Source of the DNA: JAJKIV01 sp036741775
GTDB lineage: Bacteria; Gemmatimonadota; Gemmatimonadetes; Gemmatimonadales; Gemmatimonadaceae
Assembly: GCA_036741775.1 (NCBI GenBank)
Contig: DAINRQ010000016.1
Span: 1-64,000, forward strand
Direction: 5' to 3'
DNA length: 64,000 nucleotides
Shown here: piece by piece, positions 1 to 8,699 of the stretch
Position numbering within the stretch: the stretch's first letter is position 1
Layout: every line of letters begins with the position of its first letter
Program-made: the position numbers and the translations under genes
Notes under the pieces: generated by a model
Seen by the model: the letters and a program-made list of their open reading frames with translations, nothing else
Told to the model about the DNA's origin: nothing
Databases searched by the model: none

Positions 1-49
1 TAGCTGATAGCTGATAGCTGATAGCTGATAGCTGATAGCTGATAGCTGA
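1..49. repeat. TAGCTGA tandem repeat (7 copies)
   Basis: Seven perfect tandem copies of the 7-mer TAGCTGA run from the left edge of the window, followed by a degenerate TGGCTG. The array probably continues outside the window. It lies 3' of the serine hydrolase gene. No coding capacity is evident. Confidence 0.9.
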
Positions 50-64
50 TGGCTGTTACCTGCG

Positions 65-1249
65 TCAGCGTGGAATCGGCTTATCCAGCGAATCCCAGTT
101 GTACGCCGCCGCCACGCGTGCCTCGATCTCGCTGATCAGCGGCCCCCCGGCGTCGCCGTTCGTCATGATCACGACGCCGTAGCCCTTCCGCACGTGCCCC
201 AGGAGGTTGCAGCGGAACCCCCAGTTCGAGCCGCCGTGACTGAAGTACCACCCCTCGCCGCGCTGCGCGACACCGAGTCCCACCGCGAACCCGCCGACGC
301 CCACGGGGGCAAGCATCTCCCGCGCCGACGCCTGCGTCAGCACCGCCCCTTTTGGTCCGCGAATCGCCTTCTGCACCTCGATCGCGAATCGAGCGAGATC
401 ACTTGGCGTCGTCCAGAGACCAGCGGCCGCCTGCTCGGGGTACACGTGCCACGACGCGCCCATCCGCCGCCCCGCACCATTGTGGGCGCGCGCTGCTCGG
501 CGCGCGAACGACTCGCTCATCGGTTGCTCGAACGTGCTGTTCGACATGCCGAGCGGCGCGAGCACGAGGTCGCGGCCAATCTCTGCATACGGACGATCGA
601 CGACATCCACCACCGCGAGTTGCGCGAGCGTGATCCCGCCGCCCGAGTATTTCATGCCTGCGTACGGCGACCGCGCGAACCGCACAGGCCCCACGTTCGA
701 CGGGTGCTCGCCGTTCAGAATCTGTACGAGCGTCGGTCGCGGCGCGGACGGCTCGTAGCCAGGGAAGCCGAAACCGTCGTCTGCACCCGATGTGTGACTC
801 AGGAGCGACCGAAGCGTGACCGGCTGGTCGCGTGTGAGCTCGCCGGGCGGAACGCGCCACGACTCGAGGTACGAGTTGACGTCGGCGTCGAGCGACAGCC
901 GGCCGTCCTGCGCGAGCTTCACGACCGACATCGCGAATACCGGCTTGCTGATGGACGCCGCCTGAAACGCCGTGCCGGTATCCGCGGGCTGCCCCGTTTC
1001 CACGTCGGCGACGCCGTACGCCTTCGCCCAGTGGATCTTGAAGTCCTTGATCACGGCGATGCCGACGGCGGGCACGCGAAACCGCTGCATGAGTTGCTGC
1101 AGCGTGAAGCCGTCGAATCCCTGACGGTTGGGCGTTTGCGGACCCTCGATGCGAGCGATCAGACTCGCGACGTCGCCGTCCTGTGCTCGGAGAACGGTGG
1201 GAGTGGCGAGCAACGCCATCACAACCGCGAGAAGAACCCGTCGTCGCAT
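65..1249 (-). CDS. secreted beta-lactamase-family serine hydrolase (class C / PBP4-like fold)
   Basis: Protein of 394 residues with an N-terminal signal peptide (basic MRRR, hydrophobic core, end near ALLATPTVLRAQ), so it should act in the periplasm or outside. The nucleophile motif SxxK is S99-I-S-K102. A YSG sits where class C enzymes have YxN, and an HGG triad is visible near the C-terminus (FSHGG), so all three motifs of the serine beta-lactamase-like family (PF00144) are present. The substrate cannot be told: such proteins are esterases, D-aminopeptidases or carboxypeptidases more often than true beta-lactamases. A GGAGG ribosome site lies 4 nt before the ATG. It is divergent from the ArsR gene across a 112-bp gap holding an operator, so its expression may be affected by that repressor (inference). 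Confidence 0.9.
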   Translation of the reverse strand: MRRRVLLAVVMALLATPTVLRAQDGDVASLIARIEGPQTPNRQGFDGFTLQQLMQRFRVPAVGIAVIKDFKIHWAKAYGVADVETGQPADTGTAFQAASISKPVFAMSVVKLAQDGRLSLDADVNSYLESWRVPPGELTRDQPVTLRSLLSHTSGADDGFGFPGYEPSAPRPTLVQILNGEHPSNVGPVRFARSPYAGMKYSGGGITLAQLAVVDVVDRPYAEIGRDLVLAPLGMSNSTFEQPMSESFARRAARAHNGAGRRMGASWHVYPEQAAAGLWTTPSDLARFAIEVQKAIRGPKGAVLTQASAREMLAPVGVGGFAVGLGVAQRGEGWYFSHGGSNWGFRCNLLGHVRKGYGVVIMTNGDAGGPLISEIEARVAAAYNWDSLDKPIPR

Positions 1250-1301
1250 GGAGCCTCCTGGGAAGGTGAAGCCGAGGGCACGGCAGCTACTACGATGCTT
1301 A

Positions 1302-1330
1302 TTGACACCCGGTGCCGCCCGTTGTATTTA
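1302..1330 (+). promoter_or_regulatory. sigma70-like promoter of the first arsR gene
   Basis: TTGACA at 1302-1307, a 17-nt spacer and TATTTA at 1325-1330 make a good -35/-10 pair. The -10 box overlaps the first operator half-site, so a bound repressor would block it. Predicted transcription start is near 1337, leaving a leader of about 25 nt with no evident ribosome site. Confidence 0.6.
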
Positions 1331-1358
1331 ACCTGACGGTTACCTAACCCAATGGTTA
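1329..1358. promoter_or_regulatory. double inverted-repeat operator of arsR (1)
   Basis: Two inverted repeats of identical design: TAACC-TGAC-GGTTA at 1329-1342 and TAACC-CAAT-GGTTA at 1345-1358, with centres 16 bp apart. They lie between the -10 box and the start codon at 1362. The second arsR gene of the window (29559-29894) has the same half-sites in front of it, which supports autoregulation by this ArsR subfamily. Confidence 0.65.
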
Positions 1359-1361
1359 AAT

Positions 1362-1748
1362 ATGGCGATCGATCCGATGTCCCGAACGTTTGCTGCCCTG
1401 GCCGACCCGACCAGACGCGCCATATTGTCGCGCCTCGCTTCAGGGGAAGCGTCCGTCACCGAACTCGCGGCGCCGTTTCAGATGAGCCTGCCAGCCGTGT
1501 CGAAGCACCTCAAGGTGCTCGAGCGCGCGGGGCTTGTCACCCGCGGGCAGGAGGCGCAGTGGCGGCCACGCCGGCTCGAGGCCGCGCCGCTCAGGGACGT
1601 GGCGGACTGGGTCGAGACCTACCGGCGTCTCTGGGAGCAACGGCTGGATCGCCTGGACACGTATCTCCAGACGCTCCAGGCCAGTGCGCCGCCGCCGGAA
1701 TCCGGAACGACGCCAAAACGAGTCAGGAAACACAAGAATGGCGGCTAG
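1362..1748 (+). CDS. ArsR/SmtB-family winged-helix repressor
   Basis: Protein of 128 residues. The N-terminal signature FAALADPTRRAILSRL is typical of the ArsR subfamily usually coupled to SRPBCC (AHSA1) genes, and the recognition helix region MSLPAVSKHLKVLERAGLV is complete. No metal-binding CxC motif is present, so metal sensing is unlikely. The C-terminal WEQRLDRLDTYLQ helix is the usual dimerisation tail. The ATG at 1362 directly abuts the operator; an alternative ATG is at 1377. Unlike the paralogue at 29559-29894 there is no SRPBCC gene downstream: a repeat element and an ABC permease follow. Targets are probably its own promoter and perhaps the divergent hydrolase (inference). Confidence 0.9.
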   Translation: MAIDPMSRTFAALADPTRRAILSRLASGEASVTELAAPFQMSLPAVSKHLKVLERAGLVTRGQEAQWRPRRLEAAPLRDVADWVETYRRLWEQRLDRLDTYLQTLQASAPPPESGTTPKRVRKHKNGG

Positions 1749-1750
1749 TT

Positions 1751-1889
1751 CGTTGTCATTCCGAGCGGAGCGAGGAATCTCGGCGTCCCGCCGAGGGGCT
1801 CCTCTATCGGAAGGAGCGCGATTCCTCATCTGCCCGCAAGCGGGCGCCCGCGCGGGCCGCTCCGCGCCCGCTCCGCTCGGATGACAACG
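1751..1889. repeat. intergenic inverted repeat (CATTCCGAGCGGAGCGAGGAATC family)
   Basis: The left arm starts CGTTGTCATTCCGAGCGGAG at 1751 and the right arm ends with its complement at 1889, with one extra T on the left. Internal parts (GAGGAATC / GATTCCTC, GGCGTCCCGCCG) also pair. Similar elements are common between genes in many soil bacteria. It lies between the arsR stop and the ABC permease and could fold as a long hairpin in RNA. Confidence 0.8.
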
Positions 1890-1988
1890 TGCTGGTGCGG
1901 GACGATGTCGATTACAGGATATGTCGTTCGACGTGGTAGTGAGAGGTAGGGAAGTACCCCCGGAACTTCCGACGGACAGGATCCCCCG

Positions 1989-4433
1989 ATGCTCATTCGA
2001 GAACTCCGCTACGCCTTCCGCACGCTGTCCCGCGCTCGTGGCTTCGCCGTCGCCGTCATCCTGACGCTCGGCCTCGGGATCGGCGCGAACACGGCGATTT
2101 TCTCCGTCGTACGCGGCGTGCTCCTGCGTCCGCTGCCCCACCGGGACGGCGACCGGCTCGTGTACCTCCGGCATTCGATCACGGGCCCGGGGGGCGAAAA
2201 TATCAACTTCTCGGTTCCGGAGATCCTCGATTTCCGCGAGAACGCGAAGAGCTTCGGCGGGATCGCCGAGTATTCGGGGATGGTCTACACGCTCGAGGGG
2301 GAGCGCGACGCCGTCCGCGTGAACGTCGGTCTCGTGACCGGTAACTACTTCCAGATCATGGGCTTGTCGGCCGTCGCGGGCCGCCTGCTCAACGACGGCG
2401 ACGACGGGCTCAACGTCCCACCCGTCATGGTCCTCACGCACGAGTACTGGATGAAGCGTTTTGGCGGCGACCGGGGTGTGATCGGCACGCACGTTCGTCT
2501 CGGTGGGAAGTCCGTGGAAGTCGTCGGCGTCGTGCAGCCGGCGCCGTACTTCCCCCAGCGCATGGACGCGCTGCTCAACATGGTGATGAGCGAGCATCAC
2601 ACGAGCGCGATGATGGTGCAGGGGCGCTCGCATCGCATGACGGAGATGATCGCTCGCCTCGCTCCCGGTGCCACGGTGGAGCAGGCGCGGACGGAGGTGG
2701 CGACGATCCGCAAGCGCGTCGAGGCCGAGCATCGCGAGTCGTACGATCCGGGCTCGGAGTTTCGCGTCGCGGTGATCCCGTTCCACGAGGTGCTCGGCGA
2801 GAAGGCACGCCTCACGCTCTGGCTCCTCATGGCCGCCGCCGCGTTCGTCATGATCATCTCATGCGCGAACGTCGCGAATCTCACGCTCATGCGGTCGGTT
2901 CGTCGTGAGCACGAGCTGGTGGTGCGTGCCGCGCTCGGCGCTGGATCCGCGCGACTCCGTCGGCTCCTCCTGGCCGAGAACCTCGTGCTCGCGTTCGCGG
3001 GTGCGGTGCTCGGTCTCGTGATCGCCGTCGGAGGAGTCCGTCTCCTCACGTCGCTCGCAGAGCGCTATTCGCCGAGGGCGAACGAGATCGCGCTCGACGG
3101 GATGGTGCTGGCCTTCACGGCGTTGCTCGCGTTCGTCGTGGCGGTGCTGCTGTCGTACGCCCCGCGCCTCGCGAAGGAGGGCACGTTAGGCGCCTGGGTG
3201 GCGGCGGGCGTGAACCGCATGAGCGGAGGGCTGCGCCGCCAGCGCCTGCAGCGGGCGCTCGTGGTCGCGCAGATCGCGGTGTCGGTGATCCTGTTGACGG
3301 GTGCCGGTCTGCTGACGCGTACCATGATGCAGCTGTCCGAGGTGGACACGGGACTCAAGACGGAGAACGTCCTCACGATGGAGGTCCCGTTCGACTTCGA
3401 GGCGCGGAACGACACGGTCGCGAAGGCGCTGTTCGAGCGAATGCGGCTCGAGATCGCGGCGATCCCGGGTGTGCGGGAGGTCGGCGTTGGATCGGCGGTG
3501 CCCCTGCGCGCAACGCAGGTCATGCTCGACGTGAAGGCTGACGGGCGGCCGCTGGCGTCGGGTGAAGCGCAGCCGCGCGCCGAGTTCCGCACGACGAGTC
3601 CTGAGTATTTCCGCGCCGCGGGCATTCCGCTGCTCAAGGGCCGCGAGTTCTCGACGACGGACCACCAGACGTCGGCAAAGGTCGTCATTCTCAACAAGAC
3701 GCTCGCCGACAAGCTGTTCGGCGATCGCGACCCGATCGGCCAGCGAGTCGCCTGGACCGGCGAGGTGTTGAAGTTCATCGGCATCAGTGGCGAGTGGCGG
3801 ACGGTGGTAGGTGTGGTCGGCGATACGAGAGACGCCGGGCTCGACGTCGAGCCGCACGGCGTAGTGTTCCAACCCCTGGCGCAGGAGGCGTTGTTCGGCG
3901 GCGGTCTCGTGATCCGCTCGGACCGCGATCCCAAGGCGCTCGCGCCCGCGGCGACGCGGCTCGTGCGCAACATCGTGCCGCAGGACCCGATCGAGAACGT
4001 GATGACGGTGAGCGAGATCCGCGACGCGAGCGTGGCGCCGCGACGGCTGAACGCGGTGCTCATCTCGTCGTTCGGCGGCCTGGCGCTGATCATCGCCGCG
4101 GTGGGGATTGCCGGCGTGCTCGCGTTCTCGGTGAGCGCGCGGACGAACGAGATCGGGATCCGGATGAGCCTCGGCGCCGACAGCAGCCGCGTGCAGCGGA
4201 TGATCCTCGGCGAGGGCGGCATGCTGCTGGGCGTGGGGCTCGCGTTAGGTGTCGTTGGCGCGCTCTTCGCGACGCGGTTGATGCAGGGGTTCCTGTTCGG
4301 CGTCGCGCCGCACGATCCGGTGACGTTGGCCGGGGTCGCGGTGACGATGATGGCGGTGGGGGTAGGTGCGTGCTGGCTCCCGGCGCTGCGGGCGGCGCGG
4401 ATCGATCCGGCGATAGCGATCCGGCGGCAGTAG
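1989..4433 (+). CDS. ADOP-class ABC transporter permease (MacB/FtsX fold)
   Basis: Protein of 814 residues starting MLIRELRYAFRTLSR, the typical opening of acidobacterial duplicated orphan permeases. It holds two MacB-type units in one chain: TM helix near residues 17-40, a large periplasmic domain (about 45-270), three TM helices (about 280-400), then a second TM/periplasmic/three-TM unit (about 420-814). The final KxxxRxDPAIAIR tail is characteristic. No ATPase gene is adjacent, which is usual for the class; it must borrow an ATPase encoded elsewhere or act as an orphan. The substrate is unknown; MacB relatives handle macrolides, siderophores or peptides. Unlike the two other ADOP genes here it lacks the N-terminal prefix domain and a PadR neighbour. 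Confidence 0.92.
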   Translation: MLIRELRYAFRTLSRARGFAVAVILTLGLGIGANTAIFSVVRGVLLRPLPHRDGDRLVYLRHSITGPGGENINFSVPEILDFRENAKSFGGIAEYSGMVYTLEGERDAVRVNVGLVTGNYFQIMGLSAVAGRLLNDGDDGLNVPPVMVLTHEYWMKRFGGDRGVIGTHVRLGGKSVEVVGVVQPAPYFPQRMDALLNMVMSEHHTSAMMVQGRSHRMTEMIARLAPGATVEQARTEVATIRKRVEAEHRESYDPGSEFRVAVIPFHEVLGEKARLTLWLLMAAAAFVMIISCANVANLTLMRSVRREHELVVRAALGAGSARLRRLLLAENLVLAFAGAVLGLVIAVGGVRLLTSLAERYSPRANEIALDGMVLAFTALLAFVVAVLLSYAPRLAKEGTLGAWVAAGVNRMSGGLRRQRLQRALVVAQIAVSVILLTGAGLLTRTMMQLSEVDTGLKTENVLTMEVPFDFEARNDTVAKALFERMRLEIAAIPGVREVGVGSAVPLRATQVMLDVKADGRPLASGEAQPRAEFRTTSPEYFRAAGIPLLKGREFSTTDHQTSAKVVILNKTLADKLFGDRDPIGQRVAWTGEVLKFIGISGEWRTVVGVVGDTRDAGLDVEPHGVVFQPLAQEALFGGGLVIRSDRDPKALAPAATRLVRNIVPQDPIENVMTVSEIRDASVAPRRLNAVLISSFGGLALIIAAVGIAGVLAFSVSARTNEIGIRMSLGADSSRVQRMILGEGGMLLGVGLALGVVGALFATRLMQGFLFGVAPHDPVTLAGVAVTMMAVGVGACWLPALRAARIDPAIAIRRQ

Positions 4434-4444
4434 CCGGCGGATGG

Positions 4445-4467
4445 TAGGCGATAGGCGATAGGCGATA
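4445..4467. repeat. TAGGCGA tandem repeat (3 copies)
   Basis: Three tandem TAGGCGA units just after the permease stop codon. They are simple 7-mers like the array at the left edge of the window but different in sequence. Confidence 0.75.
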
Positions 4468-4536
4468 GTCGCTCGTCGTTCGCTCGAAGGTCGAGCCCGA
4501 GGCTGGCCGCTGGGCAGGGAATGGCCTCGAAGAAAC

Positions 4537-4652
4537 ATTGAACCGCAGGGGGCGCAGCGGACTACCGCGGTAGTCCGCTGCGCCCCCTGCGCCCCCTGCG
4601 CCCCCTGCGCCCCCTGCGCCCCCTGCGCCCCCTGCGCCCTCTGCGGTTCAAT
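4537..4652. repeat. AACCGCAGAG-family palindrome with expanded 9-bp tandem arm
   Basis: Outer arms ATTGAACCGCAG (4537-4548) and CTGCGGTTCAAT (4641-4652) are perfect complements, with a central palindrome ACTACCGCGGTAGT. The right arm carries seven tandem copies of CTGCGCCCC (4578-4640, the last with one change), while the left arm has only about one unit. It belongs to the same family as the elements at 8504-8579 and 63124-63186. The rest of 4434-4824 holds no gene that I can support. Confidence 0.9.
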
Positions 4653-4824
4653 TGCTGTTGACGAGACTTTGATCTCGCGACGCTGCCGGCGTGCCTCGTT
4701 CGGGCCCGACCAAGGGACTAGCGTAGCGAGGTGGCGTGTGCGCACACCAGAATTGGTGAGTACAAACGCTACTGCTACCCGTCGTCCACCGCTCACCCCC
4801 ACGACGTCCCGCACCTGTTCCGTC

Positions 4825-5763
4825 ATGCCCTCACGGATCGCCCTCGTCATCCTCTCCGGCCTGCTTGTTTCCAGCTGCGTCCCGCGCCGCGGGCCAGCCA
4901 CGGTCCCGACACCGGACATCATCGCGCACGCCGCGTGGCAGACGCAGCCCGCGCTTGGCTACGCCGCCGATGCGACCCGGCGTAACCTCAAAGCCGGCGA
5001 CAGCCTCTCGTTCCGTGACCTCACGATCAGCGTCGTGGCGACGTCAGTGGACTCGACGGCCGTGAAACCAGAGGACGTCGTGCGGCTTCGCCTCTCGCGC
5101 GGGGCGGCGCGGGACGAGCGCGATGTCCGAGAAGGTGCCGCGTTCAACTGGGAGGGCTTCCATCTCGCCGTAGTCGCCGTCTACGGCCCTGGGGAGCTGG
5201 GCGCGGGGCTCGTCGCGATCGAGGCCGCGACAATCGCGTCCATACCGGCGGAGGTGGCGGCGTCGGACAGCGCCGGCGGTGCGGCGCTCAGGCTTCGCAT
5301 CCCGCATCGCATCACGCGCGTCACGCTGCATCACACCGGCAGCCCGCAGCCCCTGCGTCCCGACGAGGACCCGCGTGACAAGCTCCGAGGGCTGCAGTCG
5401 TGGGGTGCGCGCGATCGGAACTGGTGGGACGTGCCGTACCACTATCTGATCGACCTCGACGGGCGCATCTACGAGGGGCGCGACTGGCGCTACATGGGTG
5501 AGACCAACACCACGTACGACCCCGAGGGCCACTTCCTCATCAGCGTGATCGGGAACTACGAGCGGCAGGAGGCAACGACGGCGCAGGTCGAGGCCATCGC
5601 GAATCTCATGGCGTGGGCGATCACGCGGTTCGATGTCCCGGTCGAGCGTATCGGCGGGCACTACAACTACGCGCAAACCGGGTGTCCTGGAACGCAGCTT
5701 CGGAAGTATCTCGAGGACGGAACGTTTCGGCGCATGGTCCTCGCTCGGCTGGGTGGACGATGA
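4825..5763 (+). CDS. peptidoglycan-recognition N-acetylmuramoyl-L-alanine amidase, lipoprotein
   Basis: The start is placed at 4825 because the frame then opens with a lipoprotein signal, MPSRIALVILSGLLVSSC, with the lipid-accepting cysteine at residue 18; upstream codons do not look like protein. Length 312 residues. The C-terminal half is an Amidase_2/PGRP domain: zinc ligands are probably H169 or H170 (LHHTG), H279 (GGHYNYAQ) and C287 (TGCPG), and the WWDVPYHYLIDLDGRIYEGR core is intact. It should cleave the amide between N-acetylmuramic acid and L-alanine at the cell envelope. The middle region (about 45-150) is a beta-rich domain I do not recognise. Its TGA overlaps the ATG of the GH9 gene, so the two are translationally coupled. 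Confidence 0.9.
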   Translation: MPSRIALVILSGLLVSSCVPRRGPATVPTPDIIAHAAWQTQPALGYAADATRRNLKAGDSLSFRDLTISVVATSVDSTAVKPEDVVRLRLSRGAARDERDVREGAAFNWEGFHLAVVAVYGPGELGAGLVAIEAATIASIPAEVAASDSAGGAALRLRIPHRITRVTLHHTGSPQPLRPDEDPRDKLRGLQSWGARDRNWWDVPYHYLIDLDGRIYEGRDWRYMGETNTTYDPEGHFLISVIGNYERQEATTAQVEAIANLMAWAITRFDVPVERIGGHYNYAQTGCPGTQLRKYLEDGTFRRMVLARLGGR

Positions 5764-8456
5764 GGCACTGCTTCAGCGAGACGCTGGTGCCTGCGGCGCT
5801 GGCTGTTCTCATTGGCAGTGCAGCACCGGCGAGCGCCGTGGCCCAATCGCCACGGCCGCTCATGCCGATCGACTTCGTGAACTCCGCGGAGTTCGCGTGG
5901 TTAGGCAAGAAGGTCCACGCGAGTCGTTCGCTCGACGACATGACACAGCCGGCGGCCTGGCGGTTCACCGGGACCGGGCAGCTCACGTTTCCCGAAGAGA
6001 TGGGACCCGGCGGGATGCGCGTACTGCGCGTGGACGTGCGGATGTTCGCCGATACCCCCGCGCCGACGAGCAATCGACTGTCGGCGGTGAACCTGCAGCG
6101 CGCGTTTCCCGGAGAGGACTGGCGCGCCTACAACCGCATCTCGATGTGGATTCGGCCCGAGGTCTCGGGTTTTCCAATGCTGCCGCTCCAGATCAGCCTG
6201 CGGAACGACGGAACCGAAAAGGTGCCCGATCGATATCGCCGAGAGGGAACGCACTACGTGACGCTCGCGAAATCCGGGTGGCAGCAGGTCGTCTGGGAGA
6301 TCGAGCCGCTCGCGCGCGACAGAGTGACGATGCTCGAGATCGGTTATTGGGTGAACAGGATGTTGGCGGCTCCCGGCGATCGTGTCGCGTTCGAGATCGG
6401 CCGGCTCGAGCTGCAGCGCGTAGATCCCGATCACCACACCGGCTGGAACGTCGCGCCCGGGCGGATCTCCTTCAGTCACACCGGATATCAGACCGGCGCA
6501 TCGAAGACGGCGGTTGCGAGCGACCTCGTCGCGACGAGCTTCACGCTCCTGCGCGTGAACGACAACGCGTTAGGTGAGGTCGTGCTCCAGAAACCCGTGG
6601 TCGCCGTGACCACTCGACTCGGAGCGTTCCAGCAGATGGACTTCTCGGAGGTCAACACCGCGGGGAGTTACGTCATTCGTGCGGGTGACGTCATGTCGCG
6701 CCCGTTTCGCATTGCCGACGACGTGTGGAAGGGCACCGTGTGGAAGGCGCTCAACTTCTTCTACGGCAACCGGTGCGGCTACCCCGTGCCCGGCTCACAT
6801 GGGGTGGATCATCTCGACTGGTTCGCGACGCACGGTGACCGGCGCATCGTGATGAGCGGTGGCTGGCACGATGCCGGCGACCTTTCTCAGGGCGTGATCA
6901 ATACCGGCGAGGCGACGTACGCGATGTTCGCCCTCGCCGAACGCTTGCGCGACGCGCCGGGTTCGGGGGCTGCCGATGCCGCGCTCGTGGCCCGCCTCAT
7001 CGAGGAAGCCAAGTGGGGGCTGGACTGGGTACTGCGCGTGCGATTTCCTGGCGGGTATCGCATGGGGTTCGCGGGCCACAACCTCTGGACGAACAACGTC
7101 GTCGGCGACGCCGACGACCGTTCGCGCGAAACGAAGAACAACCCGAACGCGAACTACAGCGCCGCGGCCGCCGAGGCGATCGCGTATCGAGTGTTGAGGG
7201 ATGTCGATCCCGAGCTCGCGGCGCGAAGCCTTCGGACGGCCGAAGAGGATTGGGAGTTCGCTATCGTCGGCGTGGAGGGACCGTCGACGTGGCACACGCC
7301 GGCATTCGCGGCGACGCGAATGGAGCTGGCGGGTGTAGGGATCCTGGCGTCGATGGAGCTGTATCGCGCAACCGGGAAGGAGCGATACAGGGAGAAAGCC
7401 GTTGAGCTCGCGCGCATCGTCGTGGCATCACAGCAGAAGCAACGCGTGGGGACCGAATTTCCGCTTTCGGGCTTCTTCTATACGGGGCCCGATCGAGACA
7501 CGCTGTTTCACCAGTTCCATCGGGCAGCGGATCAGGCACCGATCGTCGGTCTCGCGCGGCTCATCGAGGCGTTGCCCGATCATCCGGACTGGATGACGTG
7601 GTACTCGACCGTTGCGCTCCACGCCGAGTATCAGAAGCGTACGGCGACGACGACCGCGCCGTACGGTGTCTTACCGGCGTATGTCTATCGCCTGCGCGAT
7701 GAGAAGGAAGTGGCGGATTCGGGTGCGCTGCACGGCGCAACGCGCGACGCGTATCGCGAGCAGGTGCTGGCCGGCATGCCCATGGGGGACGGCTGGTACC
7801 TCCGCGCATTCCCTGTGTGGTTCGCGCGTCGTGGCAACTTCGGCATTCTCCTGTCGCAGGCGAAGGCGCTCTCGGCGGCTGCGCGGCTGCGTGGCGATAG
7901 CGCCGCGGCGGATCTCGCGCAGCGTCAGGCGCAGTGGATCGTCGGCCGGAACCCGTTCGTGCAGAGCACGATGTACGGAGAAGGGTATGACTGGGCGCAG
8001 CAGTATAGCGTGTCGTCGGGGGATTTCGTGGGCTCGCTCCCGGTGGGGATGCAGAGTCGTGGCATGACGGACCTCCCGTACTGGCCGTCACAGAACATGT
8101 ACGTCTACAAGGAAGTCTGGGTGCACCCGGTGAGTCGCTGGCTGTGGCTCATGGCGGATCTCCTCGCCGCACCGGAAAGGCCCGACTCGGGAGATGTGTC
8201 GTTCTCGGCGACGGCGAGCGAGATGCCTAACGGGGAGATTCGGATCAGGCTGACCGCGAGCGGCACGGGGCAGCATACGTTTGCGCTGCGCACCGCGCAT
8301 CTCACGGTCGAGCGGTCGGTGCGCGCGGTGGCGCTGCAGGCTGGTCGGCCGGCGACGGTCGAGTGGAGAGGCCGACGTACGAGTGGCGACACTCCCTGGG
8401 TCGGAGTGGTGGTCCCTGACGCCGATGTCACGAGGCGGCGGGAGGTCGGGCAATAG
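5760..8456 (+). CDS. secreted glycoside hydrolase family 9 (endoglucanase-like)
   Basis: Protein of 898 residues. The ATG at 5760 overlaps the stop of the amidase (ATGA) and is followed by a signal peptide ending near ASAVAQ. Residues about 30-220 form a beta-sandwich extension, and about 225-320 an Ig-like CelD N-terminal domain (SHTGYQTG...SYVIRAG). The GH9 catalytic domain follows: the GGWHDAGD motif puts the catalytic aspartates at D371 and D374, and KEVWVHP near the end puts the probable acid at E785. GH9 enzymes hydrolyse beta-1,4-glucans by inversion. Coupling to a peptidoglycan amidase suggests envelope or polysaccharide degradation, but the true substrate is not shown by the sequence. 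About 100 residues after the catalytic domain look like a C-terminal beta domain. Confidence 0.9.
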   Translation: MRHCFSETLVPAALAVLIGSAAPASAVAQSPRPLMPIDFVNSAEFAWLGKKVHASRSLDDMTQPAAWRFTGTGQLTFPEEMGPGGMRVLRVDVRMFADTPAPTSNRLSAVNLQRAFPGEDWRAYNRISMWIRPEVSGFPMLPLQISLRNDGTEKVPDRYRREGTHYVTLAKSGWQQVVWEIEPLARDRVTMLEIGYWVNRMLAAPGDRVAFEIGRLELQRVDPDHHTGWNVAPGRISFSHTGYQTGASKTAVASDLVATSFTLLRVNDNALGEVVLQKPVVAVTTRLGAFQQMDFSEVNTAGSYVIRAGDVMSRPFRIADDVWKGTVWKALNFFYGNRCGYPVPGSHGVDHLDWFATHGDRRIVMSGGWHDAGDLSQGVINTGEATYAMFALAERLRDAPGSGAADAALVARLIEEAKWGLDWVLRVRFPGGYRMGFAGHNLWTNNVVGDADDRSRETKNNPNANYSAAAAEAIAYRVLRDVDPELAARSLRTAEEDWEFAIVGVEGPSTWHTPAFAATRMELAGVGILASMELYRATGKERYREKAVELARIVVASQQKQRVGTEFPLSGFFYTGPDRDTLFHQFHRAADQAPIVGLARLIEALPDHPDWMTWYSTVALHAEYQKRTATTTAPYGVLPAYVYRLRDEKEVADSGALHGATRDAYREQVLAGMPMGDGWYLRAFPVWFARRGNFGILLSQAKALSAAARLRGDSAAADLAQRQAQWIVGRNPFVQSTMYGEGYDWAQQYSVSSGDFVGSLPVGMQSRGMTDLPYWPSQNMYVYKEVWVHPVSRWLWLMADLLAAPERPDSGDVSFSATASEMPNGEIRIRLTASGTGQHTFALRTAHLTVERSVRAVALQAGRPATVEWRGRRTSGDTPWVGVVVPDADVTRRREVGQ

Positions 8457-8503
8457 ATTCTGCTGGTATCGTTAGGCTTCATCGCCCCAGCAGCCAGGAA
8501 AAA

Positions 8504-8579
8504 TGAACCGCAGAGGACGCAGGGCGCGCAGAGGACTACGGTCGTAGTCCTCTGCGCGCCCTGCGTCCTCTGCGGTTCA
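8504..8579. repeat. perfect 37-bp-arm palindrome (AACCGCAGAG family), terminator-like
   Basis: The arms 8504-8540 and 8543-8579 are perfectly complementary with a 2-nt loop (GT). The left end is TGAACCGCAGAGGACGCAGG. An A-run lies before and a T-run after (GCGTTTTT), so the element could end transcription in either direction. It follows the GH9 stop by 48 bp. Confidence 0.95.
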
Positions 8580-8699
8580 GCGTTTTTCAGAGCAGCCCGG
8601 CCACGATGCCGGCACTGGCGGCCATGCCTGGCGCCCCGGCCAACCATTCCATGGGACGAACTGTCCAAGCCTCCACAACGTCGGACAGGACGCGCCCGT

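Noticed and set aside
65..1249. Antibiotic-resistance beta-lactamase
   Set aside because: The motifs fit the broad serine hydrolase family with YSG rather than YxN; nothing shows true beta-lactamase activity.
194..1336. Long plus-strand open frame opposite the serine hydrolase
   Set aside because: Arginine/proline-rich translation without any family signal; a shadow of the minus-strand gene in GC-rich DNA.
1440..2786. 448-codon minus-strand open frame across arsR, the repeat and the ADOP gene
   Set aside because: Runs antisense over two clear genes and a repeat; composition is typical of a shadow frame.
4578..4640. CRISPR-like array
   Set aside because: Units are 9 bp with no spacers; a simple tandem repeat within a palindrome arm, and no cas genes are present.
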